Shown here piece after piece: positions 7,860 through 14,695 of a DNA stretch of 17,101 nucleotides. Below the pieces are notes generated by a model, which was not told the origin of the DNA, did not search any database, and saw only the letters and a list, made by a program, of their open reading frames with translations. This stretch comes from Deltaproteobacteria bacterium. GTDB taxonomy: Bacteria > Desulfobacterota > DSM-4660 > Desulfatiglandales > Desulfatiglandaceae. Positions within the stretch are counted from its first letter, which is position 1, and every line of letters begins with the position of its first letter. The stretch covers positions 1 through 17,101 of the forward strand of contig JABGPV010000092.1 of the NCBI GenBank assembly GCA_018644785.1, in the 5' to 3' direction. Position numbers and translations under genes: made by a program.

Positions 7860-8014
7860 AAGTCAGTGAAACCCTTCTTGCCGAAGCAAAGGTAGTGGAG
7901 AGCAAAGGGAGGAAAAAGCGGGTATCCGTATCAGCCAGTGTGGAAGACAAAGAAATTTTCAAAGGCACATTCACCTGTTTTGTGTTGGACAGGCACGTAT
8001 TGGATACACCCTAG
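7844..8014 (+). pseudogene. PaaI-type hotdog thioesterase, 3' remnant
   Basis: A frame open from a TGA at 7841 to a TAG ending at 8014 encodes about 56 residues, including SETLLAEAKVVESKGRKKRV and GTFTCFVLDRHVLD. These resemble the last beta strands of PaaI-family acyl-CoA thioesterases, whose usual length is about 130-150 residues. No ATG or ribosome-binding site precedes it, and the first codons overlap the end of the radical-SAM gene in another frame. The catalytic N-terminal half is missing, so this is read as a truncated relic. A small hairpin CCCTA/TAGGG (8009-8025) spans its stop. Confidence 0.55.
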
Positions 8015-8053
8015 AAAAAATAGGGCGTTCTTGCCATTGTATAGAGGAAGAAA

Positions 8054-9685
8054 ATGACTTCTGAATTGGCTTTTCAAATGCTTTCAAAAGGTTTGGGTGG
8101 GTTGGCAATTTTTCTCTTTGGAATGAAGAGCATGTCCGAAGGGATGAAGGCTGTGGCCGGTCGGCGTATGCGGAGCATAATCGCTTCCGTTACCGATAAT
8201 CCCTTCATGGCCCTTGCCGCCGGGATTGGCGTTACATTCCTGCTTCAATCCAGTTCCATCACCACCGTACTCGTTGTGGGATTTGTGAACAGCGGCCTTA
8301 TGATGTTGACCCAGGCCATTGGCGTTATCCTGGGGGCCAATATCGGAACGACCATAACGGGGTGGATACTGGCACTCGAAGTGGGAAAGTACGGCCTTTT
8401 CATCATAGCGGCCGGTGTATTCCTCCTGTTTGTTGCCAAGGCCGAACGCATGAAATTCATCGCCGGGGTGATCATGGGCCTGGGGATGATCTTTTACGGT
8501 CTTGAGTTGATGAAAAACGGGTTTAAGCCCATGAGGCAGATGCCCCAATTCGTCGAGTGGTTCAGCTATTTCACTGCAAACGACTATGTGGGAGTTCTGA
8601 AGTGTGCCCTTGTGGGCTGTGTTCTGACACTCATCGTTCAATCTTCATCGGCCACCCTGGGGATCACCATGGGGCTTGCCGCCACCCAGGTGATCCCTTT
8701 TCAAACCGCTGCGGCACTGGTATTGGGTGAAAACCTCGGCACCACCATCACGGCTCTCCTGGCCTCTATCGGGGCCAAGCCGAACGCCAAGCGGGCCGCC
8801 TACAGCCATGTCCTCTTGAATTTTCTGGGTGTGGCATGGGTCACGGCGATCTTTCCTTTTTATATGGATGTCCTCAACCGTGTTGTCATTTTGGGCGATG
8901 GTCTTTTGGGGATGCACTTAAACGTAATGGCGAAAATCGCACTGGTGCACACCGGGTTCAATCTCATAAATACCTTTCTTTTTCTGCCGCTCATTCCCCT
9001 TCTCGCCTGGGTGGTCACAAGAATTGTACCGGATAAAGCTGATACGGCCGACCTCTCTAAACCAAAATTCATAAACGATCAAGTTCTAAACAGCCCCGAC
9101 ATGGCCCTCGAACTTCTGGAAAAGGAACAAAACCATCTGATCAAAACCCTTCAGACCTATGTTGATGTTATTCGGAAGGAAGGTTCGGCACCACAACTGT
9201 CAAAATTGCACCAGGCCCTTTTGGAGGTTTTCAAAGAGGTCGAAGACTTTTCCACAGCCCTGGTGGATAAGAGATTGTCTCTGGATCTCTCTGAGCGTGT
9301 CCTGAAAGCCGCCAATCGTCAAAGCCTTATTGTATCCATCGAAAACAGCCTGTTCAAGTTGGGAGATTACCTGGCCCGGTTGCCATCTCCGGATGCCCTG
9401 AACCAGCCGGCGAACAATTTCATTGAAGGCCTGGATGCCATTCTCCAAACGGCAACGGACACCATTGAATCTTCCGATCCCAACGATGTCGATATCCTGT
9501 TGGCCATTACCGGGGACAAAGGTGCTGTGATTAAAAAAATTCATGGGACCTATCTCTGTACCCAAAGCGACCTGGAGCTTCAGGACAAATCCATTCTTCT
9601 CAACATTTCCAATCTCTTTGAACGAATCGTCTGGACATTACACAAATTGGGATTGCTCATGTATCCGGCTGGTGATAGAAGGTGA
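8054..9685 (+). CDS. Na+/phosphate cotransporter family protein (PNaS, NptA-like) with PhoU-like tail
   Basis: The protein has 543 residues. The membrane half (about 1-330) holds the two inverted family repeats: LLQSSSITT (QSSS 65-68) with GANIGTTIT (94-102), and LIVQSSSAT (QSSS 196-199) with GENLGTTIT (225-233). These duplicated QSSS and G-N-x-G-T-T motifs mark type II Na+/phosphate cotransporters in the inner membrane. From about residue 345 a soluble all-helical region (MALELLEKEQNHLIKTLQTYV onward) resembles a PhoU domain, as is common in bacterial NptA-like proteins. The ATG has GAGGAAG a few bases upstream. Substrate choice (phosphate or another anion) cannot be decided from sequence. 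Just after its stop the base composition becomes more A/T-rich. Confidence 0.9.
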   Translation: MTSELAFQMLSKGLGGLAIFLFGMKSMSEGMKAVAGRRMRSIIASVTDNPFMALAAGIGVTFLLQSSSITTVLVVGFVNSGLMMLTQAIGVILGANIGTTITGWILALEVGKYGLFIIAAGVFLLFVAKAERMKFIAGVIMGLGMIFYGLELMKNGFKPMRQMPQFVEWFSYFTANDYVGVLKCALVGCVLTLIVQSSSATLGITMGLAATQVIPFQTAAALVLGENLGTTITALLASIGAKPNAKRAAYSHVLLNFLGVAWVTAIFPFYMDVLNRVVILGDGLLGMHLNVMAKIALVHTGFNLINTFLFLPLIPLLAWVVTRIVPDKADTADLSKPKFINDQVLNSPDMALELLEKEQNHLIKTLQTYVDVIRKEGSAPQLSKLHQALLEVFKEVEDFSTALVDKRLSLDLSERVLKAANRQSLIVSIENSLFKLGDYLARLPSPDALNQPANNFIEGLDAILQTATDTIESSDPNDVDILLAITGDKGAVIKKIHGTYLCTQSDLELQDKSILLNISNLFERIVWTLHKLGLLMYPAGDRR

Positions 9686-9932
9686 GATAATAATTAAGTC
9701 TTACGCCATCGCTTTTCCAATAAGGTCAACAAAAGAAACCATAGTTTCATTCTTAAGCGTATTCCCCTTCACCCAAAAAAAATATTTGGTTTATGCCGGC
9801 TGGGGAATGATAAGTGGTGCAATGGAGTTGATGATGGACAAGCGTTTCAATCGTAAATTGCTGGATGAAGAATCATATTTTAAAGCCGTTGAACAAATAT
9901 TCTTAAGTGGAATTCCGACTGTTTCATCATGA
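9672..9932 (+). pseudogene. Probable C-terminal remnant of a TetR-family regulator
   Basis: The frame extends back into the transporter gene without a plausible start; the only in-frame GTG in the unshared part (9672) has no ribosome-binding site. The last ~45 residues, GWGMISGAMELMMD then LDEESYFKAVEQIFLSGI, resemble the final two helices of TetR-type proteins, where D-x-x-Y-x-x-x-V-x-x-x-F-L-x-G-I is common. No N-terminal helix-turn-helix is present. The TGA is followed within a few bases by the ribosome-binding site of the next gene, as in an operon. The gene was probably truncated when this block joined the transporter gene. An unknown small protein is the alternative. Confidence 0.4.
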
Positions 9933-9949
9933 AGGAGTAAATACATATG
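9933..9949 (+). promoter_or_regulatory. Strong ribosome-binding site fixing the start of the alkyl-DHAP-synthase-like gene
   Basis: AAGGAG at 9932-9937 sits nine bases before the ATG at 9947 and just after the TGA of the preceding remnant. This supports that start codon. Confidence 0.6.
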
Positions 9950-11642
9950 AATAAAGATAAAAGTTCATTTATTCCGGATTGGATCGAGACAGCGCCAAAA
10001 GAAGAAAGCTACCGATCTATTTTTAAGTGGGGAGATCCAGAAGGGTTCAAACATCCCAATAAAGCACTTTACGATTTCATGAAAGAAACGTTGGGATTAA
10101 CCGACGATGATTTCAAAAAAAGAGAGAATGAAGGACATGAAAAAGTAGTGTGTCATGATCCTGTAAAGCTTGACATTAAGCATATTGAAGCCATCAAAGG
10201 GATCGTTGGCTCCAACAATGTGACAGATGATGATTATTCAAGAGTGAAGTATTCCAGCGGTATGACAATGATTGAAGTGGATATGCTCAGAAGGAAGGGC
10301 AACAAGCCTGTCGCTGACGTAGTCGTTCACCCCCGTCACAAAGAAGATGTTCAAGAAATTGTTACATATTGTCATGGTGAATTAATCCCGATCTATGCTT
10401 ATGGAGGCGGTTCTTCCGTCAATTTCGGACATATGCCGGTCAAAGGCGGCATTTCTCTTGTGATGAAAACACACATGAACAAGATTGTAGCGTTTAATGA
10501 AACGGATCATACGGTTCGGGTTCAGGCAGGCATGATGGGACCGGCGTTTGAGGAGGCCCTGAACAAAGCGCCGGAAAATTTTTCAGCTCAAAAAAGGTAT
10601 ACATGCGGCCATTTCCCTCAGTCTTTTGAATATTCATCCGTTGGGGGTTGGGTATTGACATTGGGCTCAGGCCAACAGTCTTCCTATTACGGTGATGCTT
10701 ACGATCTTGTATTCAGCCAGGAATTTGTAACACCAGCAGGCCAAATCAGAACCCTTGATTATGCTGCAACAGCAACCGGCCCCAAACTCAACGACATCAT
10801 GAAAGGGAGTGAAGGAAGTTACGGTATCTTGACGGAATTAACCATGAAAGTGTTCCATTATATGCCAGAAAACCAGAACGATTTTGCATTTATCTTTTCA
10901 AGCTGGGAAGATGCTGTGAACGCAGCCCGTGAGATCAGTCAGGGAGAGTTTGGCATGCCGTCGGTTTTTCGAATCTCCGATCCGGAAGAGACCGCAATGG
11001 GTCTTAAACTGTATGGCGTGGAAGGGACAATCTTAGATAAACTGATTCAGATGAGAGGTTATAAATCCGGAAAACGTTGTTTATTGATCGGTCATACGGA
11101 AGGGGAAAAAGGTTTCTCCAACCATGTGAAGAAAATGGTTAAAAAGATTTGCAAAAAAAATGGCGCCATGTATCTCACCGGTTATCCCTTTAAAAAACTG
11201 GCGGAAAGGACGTTATGCCGATCCGTATATGAGAGAGGATTTACAGGATTATGGGATTATTTCCGACACAGTGGAATCAGGTGTAACCTGGTCAAATCTT
11301 CACAATCTTCATAAGGGTGTGAGAGAATTTATTAAAAATCGCCCGGATACCATATGTTTAACGCATGCGTCTCATTTCTATTCTCAGGGTACCAATTTGT
11401 ATTTTATTTTTATTTCAAAATACAAAGATATTGACGAGTACAAAGGGTTTTTGGATGGAATTATGGAAGTCATACAGAAACATGGAGGTTCAATCAGTCA
11501 TCATCACGGAATCGGCAAGATGTTTGGCCCGTTTATGGAAAAGCATCTCGGTAAGGAGCAGATGGATGTTTTACGGGCATTAAAGCAACATTTTGACCCT
11601 AACAATATTATGAATCCGGGCGGGCAACTTGGGCTTGATTAA
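9947..11642 (+). pseudogene. Alkyl-dihydroxyacetonephosphate synthase-like FAD-binding oxidoreductase, frameshifted
   Basis: Two frames read as one family member: 9947 to about 11207, then about 11208 to 11642. Dropping one A from GAAAGG at 11204-11209 joins AE to GRYADPYM and gives a 564-residue protein. FAD-binding region: VADVVVHPRHKEDV, then YGGGSSVNF (GGGSS 153-157). The alkyl-DHAP-synthase signature FEYSSVGGWV and GSEGSYGILTE follow. After the shift come HASHFYSQGTNLYF and SHHHGIG, holding the HHH active-site motif (518-520 in the corrected count), and the family's C-terminal DPNNIMNPG. AGPS swaps the acyl chain of acyl-DHAP for a fatty alcohol to start ether lipids. Unshifted, translation ends at 11314 and loses the HHH segment. 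The rest of the gene looks well kept, so either a recent mutation or a sequence error is possible. It lies 59 bases before the glycerol-3-phosphate dehydrogenase gene. Confidence 0.8.
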
Positions 11643-11701
11643 ACCATTTTGTAGAATATACGTGAAAATAAACAATATAAAGCTGATAAGTCGGTGTAGA
11701 G

Positions 11702-13243
11702 ATGAAAGACATTTATGATGTTGTTGTGTTTGGCGGCGGTATAACAGGCGCCGGAGTATTCAGGGAAGCCGTGAGGTTTGGATTGAACGTTTTGCTGCTT
11801 GAAAAGAGAGATTTTGCCTGGGGCGCCTCATCAAAATCATCAAAACTGGTCCATGGCGGCCTTCGTTATTTAAAGGGCGGTCACATATTTTTGACAAGAG
11901 ATTCAGTGAAAGAAAGGGAACGTTTGATCAATGAAATTCCGGGATTGGTATCACGGTTGGAATTTTTGTTTCCGATTTTCAAAAATCAAAGTCCCGGAAA
12001 ACTCGGTATGAAAATAGCGCTTACCCTTTACGATTTGCTGGCAGGTAAACGGTTTCATCAATATCATTCTACCCATCATGTGAAAGAAATATTTCCGCAC
12101 ATTGATAGCAATAGACTTACAGGTGGTTTTACTTTTTCAGATGCTCAGGTGGATGACGCCCGCTTGGTACAACGATTGATCAACGAAGGAAAAGAAGCCG
12201 GTGGAGATGCCTTAAACTATTCTTATGCCTCAAAAATCATTAGAAATAAAGATGGGCTTGTTGAATCAATCATCATAAAAGATAGTGAATCCCAAAAAGA
12301 GATGGGGGAAATTCAAACCCAAGCCATTATAAATGCCACAGGTTCATGGGCTGAAGAAATACAGTCATCTCCAAAAAAAAATCTTCATCTCCGCCCTTTA
12401 AGAGGCAGTCATCTGGTTTTTCCACAATCGAGAATCCCCATATTACAGGCAATATCATTTGGGCATCCAAAAGATAACCGCCCATTATCCTTTACGCCGT
12501 GGGAAGGGGCCGTTTTATTTGGAACCACTGATTTAGACCATCGTCATTCATTAGAAAAAGAACCGAATATCACCGCAGAAGAAATCACATATTTGTTTGA
12601 AGCGCTTGATCTATTCTTTCCTGATCTCAAATTGAGCAAAAAAGATTGCATTTCGAGTTTCGCAGGGATTCGCCCTGTCTTAAGTGACGGGAAAAAAGAT
12701 CCTTCAAAAGAATCCAGAGAACACGTTGTATGGAAAAATAAAGGTCTCGTTACCGTTACCGGTGGGAAACTCACAACATTCAGATTGTTGGCCATTGATG
12801 CATTGAAAGCCGCTTTACCTTCCATGGGAAAACCAGTTTCATTTAATAAAAATGCGCGGATTTTTAATGCCATGGAAACATCAGTTGAAGAATGGAAACT
12901 GCCAAAGGATATGGGTAAAAGATTGACCGGACGATATGGAAATCGAACGCCTGACTTGCTGAAAGATGCCACTGAAGAAACTTTAAAAGTTATTCCGAAC
13001 ACACAAACCGTTTGGGCGGAGATTCCATTTGTGGCAAAGACAGAAACCGTTCGCCATCTGACAGATCTATTATTAAGAAGGGTTCGTATCGGTTTGATTC
13101 TACCTGAAGGCGGAGCCGAACATTTGGACCGTATACAGGAATTATGCTCTGATGGTTTAAAATGGGATGAATCCAAATGGGAACAAGAAAAGCGGGACTA
13201 TGTAAAAAATTGGAACGCCTGCTATTCATTAGAAAATAGATAG
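11702..13243 (+). CDS. glpD: FAD-dependent glycerol-3-phosphate dehydrogenase
   Basis: The protein has 513 residues, close to E. coli GlpD (501). The FAD-binding Rossmann motif is VVVFGGGITGAGV (GxGxxG from residue 11), followed by LLLEKRDFAWGASSKSSK and LVHGGLRYL, the classic GlpA/GlpD signature. Further landmarks are INATGSWAEE, RPLRGSHLVFP, LFGTTDLDHRH, FAGIRPVLSD and VTGGKLTTFRLLA. The C-terminal helical cap (AKTETVRHLTDLLLRRVRIGL) is present. There is no extra cysteine-rich BFD domain as in GlpA. It oxidises sn-glycerol-3-phosphate to DHAP and passes electrons to quinone at the membrane. Beside an alkyl-DHAP-synthase homologue it could supply the DHAP backbone. The ribosome-binding site is weak (GGTGTAGAG). 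The stop codon TAG lies inside the left terminal repeat of the downstream MITE. Confidence 0.92.
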   Translation: MKDIYDVVVFGGGITGAGVFREAVRFGLNVLLLEKRDFAWGASSKSSKLVHGGLRYLKGGHIFLTRDSVKERERLINEIPGLVSRLEFLFPIFKNQSPGKLGMKIALTLYDLLAGKRFHQYHSTHHVKEIFPHIDSNRLTGGFTFSDAQVDDARLVQRLINEGKEAGGDALNYSYASKIIRNKDGLVESIIIKDSESQKEMGEIQTQAIINATGSWAEEIQSSPKKNLHLRPLRGSHLVFPQSRIPILQAISFGHPKDNRPLSFTPWEGAVLFGTTDLDHRHSLEKEPNITAEEITYLFEALDLFFPDLKLSKKDCISSFAGIRPVLSDGKKDPSKESREHVVWKNKGLVTVTGGKLTTFRLLAIDALKAALPSMGKPVSFNKNARIFNAMETSVEEWKLPKDMGKRLTGRYGNRTPDLLKDATEETLKVIPNTQTVWAEIPFVAKTETVRHLTDLLLRRVRIGLILPEGGAEHLDRIQELCSDGLKWDESKWEQEKRDYVKNWNACYSLENR

Positions 13244-13386
13244 TGCCCATCCACAAATGGCCAATTTGCCCGATTTCGGCGTCAGGCTCAAATTGTAATC
13301 CTCGAAATACTGAAATGTATTCCTGCGGTTACAATTATCGCCTTCCTTGAACTCGAACAAATTTTCTCATTTGTGGACGGACACTA
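13241..13386. mobile_element. MITE-like element, copy 2, with 19-bp terminal inverted repeats and TA flanks
   Basis: The left end TAGTGCCCATCCACAAATG (13241-13259) and right end CATTTGTGGACGGACACTA (13368-13386) are inverted repeats matching at 17 of 19 positions. Both ends carry an outermost TA, as left by Tc1/mariner-IS630-type insertion. The interior is imperfectly self-complementary and nearly identical to 6776-6912; the main difference is the loop, AATACTGAAATGTATT here against AATACCTTCAATGTATT there. There is no coding capacity. The glpD stop codon is the first three bases of the element. Confidence 0.85.
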
Positions 13387-13394
13387 GATAACCA

Positions 13395-13433
13395 ATCCGG
13401 GGGTCAATCTCCCCGGATAAACCTGTTGACCCC
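13395..13433. promoter_or_regulatory. Two overlapping, mutually exclusive hairpins downstream of the MITE
   Basis: ATCCGGGG (13395-13402) pairs perfectly with CCCCGGAT (13411-13418). GGGGTCAA (13400-13407) pairs perfectly with TTGACCCC (13426-13433). The arms overlap, so only one hairpin can form at a time. Neither has a clear T-tract after it. The site may end glpD transcription or act as a switch; this is inferred from base pairing only. Confidence 0.4.
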
Positions 13434-13538
13434 GTCTTTGAATACTTTCAGCGTTCTAGCTTCCGGATTCAGGTGATTTGGATTGCAGTCCCACCCTCTC
13501 AGCAACCTTCTCTGAAGAACCCCAAAACCCTTTTCTGA
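13404..13538 (-). pseudogene. Possible minus-strand coding fragment, unidentified
   Basis: A stop-to-stop frame of 44 codons on the minus strand encodes residues such as GWDCNPNHLNPEARTLKVF with no start codon. The residue mix looks protein-like, but no family was recognised and the length could arise by chance. The rest of the 13387-13557 gap holds only the hairpins listed separately. Confidence 0.15.
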
Positions 13539-13557
13539 TTAGAAATAAAAAAATCGC

Positions 13558-13600
13558 TTGACAGGAGCGCGAATATTTTTATATATAAAAAATTATATAT
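13558..13600 (+). promoter_or_regulatory. Promoter of the PadR operon with an operator-like A/T dyad
   Basis: A perfect TTGACA (13558-13563) is followed after 17-18 bases by ATATAT/TATATA (13581-13587) as a -10 region; the A/T-only sequence leaves the exact box open. Overlapping it is the dyad ATATATAA-AAAA-TTATATAT (13581-13600), with perfect 8-base arms. PadR proteins bind A/T-rich dyads of this size in their own promoters, so autorepression is likely. This is an inference from position and symmetry. Confidence 0.65.
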
Positions 13601-13640
13601 AAATCTTCATCATCTCCAATTTTTAATGAGGGGTTTCGAA

Positions 13641-14192
13641 ATGCTTAAATACGCTATTCTTGGTTTTCTTAAATATAGGCCGCACACAGGATATGAAATC
13701 AAACAGACAATGGATAAATCAACAGGGCATTTCTGGCATGCGAAACAGAGTCAGATTTATACCACTCTCAAGAAGTTGGAAGAAGGCGGCCTGGTCGCCT
13801 CCCATCCGGAACCGCAAGAAAGCCGGCCCGACCGCCGGGTTTATATCATTACGGAATCCGGGGGCAAAGAATTGCAGGTATGGCTTTCTCAACCCGTAAC
13901 CAAGATCGAAAAATCCAAGGTCATATTGCTCCTGAAGCTATTTTTCTCAGGAAAGGAGGACAAAGAGACAATCCTGACGCAGTTACGGCTGCAGCGCACC
14001 CTTCACGAAAGGCAGTTCGAACTCTACAAAATTGAGCCAACCGTCTTTATTGAAGAGATCGTCGCTCTACAGCCTGGTTTAAAGCGGGATGCGCTTCTCT
14101 GGGAGGCTACCCGGCGATTCGGTGAATTACATGAGAAAATTTATATGGAATGGCTGGATGAAACTATTTCTATGGTGGAAAAGGAATTTTAG
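13641..14192 (+). CDS. PadR-family transcriptional regulator
   Basis: The protein has 183 residues from the chosen start. MLKYAILGFLKYRPHTGYEI and the wing QSQIYTTLKKLEEGGLV...RRVYIITESG form the PadR winged helix (about 1-75). The long C-terminal helices (about 90-180, LLLKLFFSGKEDKETILTQL onward) match the PadR/Vir C-terminal dimerisation region. An in-frame ATG occurs five codons earlier at 13626, but GAGGGG (13628-13633) sits seven bases before 13641, and PadR proteins usually begin MLKYAIL, so 13641 is preferred. It is the first gene of an operon: the next start is 11 bases beyond its stop. It probably represses this operon through the dyad just upstream. PadR regulators often answer to small hydrophobic or phenolic compounds, so the effector may be related to the substrate of the fusion protein. 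Confidence 0.88.
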   Translation: MLKYAILGFLKYRPHTGYEIKQTMDKSTGHFWHAKQSQIYTTLKKLEEGGLVASHPEPQESRPDRRVYIITESGGKELQVWLSQPVTKIEKSKVILLLKLFFSGKEDKETILTQLRLQRTLHERQFELYKIEPTVFIEEIVALQPGLKRDALLWEATRRFGELHEKIYMEWLDETISMVEKEF

Positions 14193-14202
14193 GAGGTCCA
14201 AA

Positions 14203-14634
14203 ATGAAAAGATTCAGGTTGTCGATCATTGCTATCAGTTTCATTTTTTTTGTTTCAATCGCATATGCTCAAACCGGAACGCTCACCGTTGAAATCTCGGA
14301 GATTCAGGGTAGGGAAGGGGTAATTTCAGTGGGATTGTACACGAGTGCGGAGAGTTTTCCTGAAACAGAAAAGTCCTTTAACGGCAGAATTATGAAAGTG
14401 ACGGGTGAAAAAGCGGTTGCCACGTTCGAGGATATTCCTGCTGGAACCTATGCCATAGCGGTTTTCCACGACATCAATTCAAACAGCAAGCTTGATACGA
14501 ATTTCCTCGGAATCCCTAAGGAGGGCTATGCGTTTTCAAATAATGTATCGGGTACATTTGGTCCGCCCGACTTTGAAGATGCTTCGTTTAAATTAGATGG
14601 CGGAAAGACGGTTGAAATCAAAATGGGATATTAG
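14203..14634 (+). CDS. Secreted DUF2141 domain protein
   Basis: The protein has 143 residues. A clear Sec signal peptide is seen: KR start, hydrophobic core IIAISFIFFVSIA, and cleavage expected after A22 (IAYA|QT). The mature protein of about 120 residues is a DUF2141 domain, recognised by GTYAIAVFHDINSNSKLDTN followed by FLGIPKEGYAFSNN and FGPPDFEDASF. It should be a small beta-sandwich protein in the periplasm or outside the cell. The function of DUF2141 is not established; its aspartate/asparagine-rich HDxNxNxKLD loop resembles a metal-binding turn, which is speculative. The ribosome-binding site AGGAGG is excellent and lies just past the padR stop, so the two genes are co-transcribed. A longer upstream frame from 14089 overlaps padR and has no support. 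Confidence 0.88.
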   Translation: MKRFRLSIIAISFIFFVSIAYAQTGTLTVEISEIQGREGVISVGLYTSAESFPETEKSFNGRIMKVTGEKAVATFEDIPAGTYAIAVFHDINSNSKLDTNFLGIPKEGYAFSNNVSGTFGPPDFEDASFKLDGGKTVEIKMGY

Positions 14635-14695
14635 CGATTTATAATTATCGCCAGTACCAAACCCGCAATCCGAAATACTATCGCTGGGGGGAACC

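Noticed and set aside
12544..13176. 210-residue minus-strand frame inside glpD
   Set aside because: The glpD frame carries clear family motifs throughout this interval; the antisense frame has no recognisable domain.
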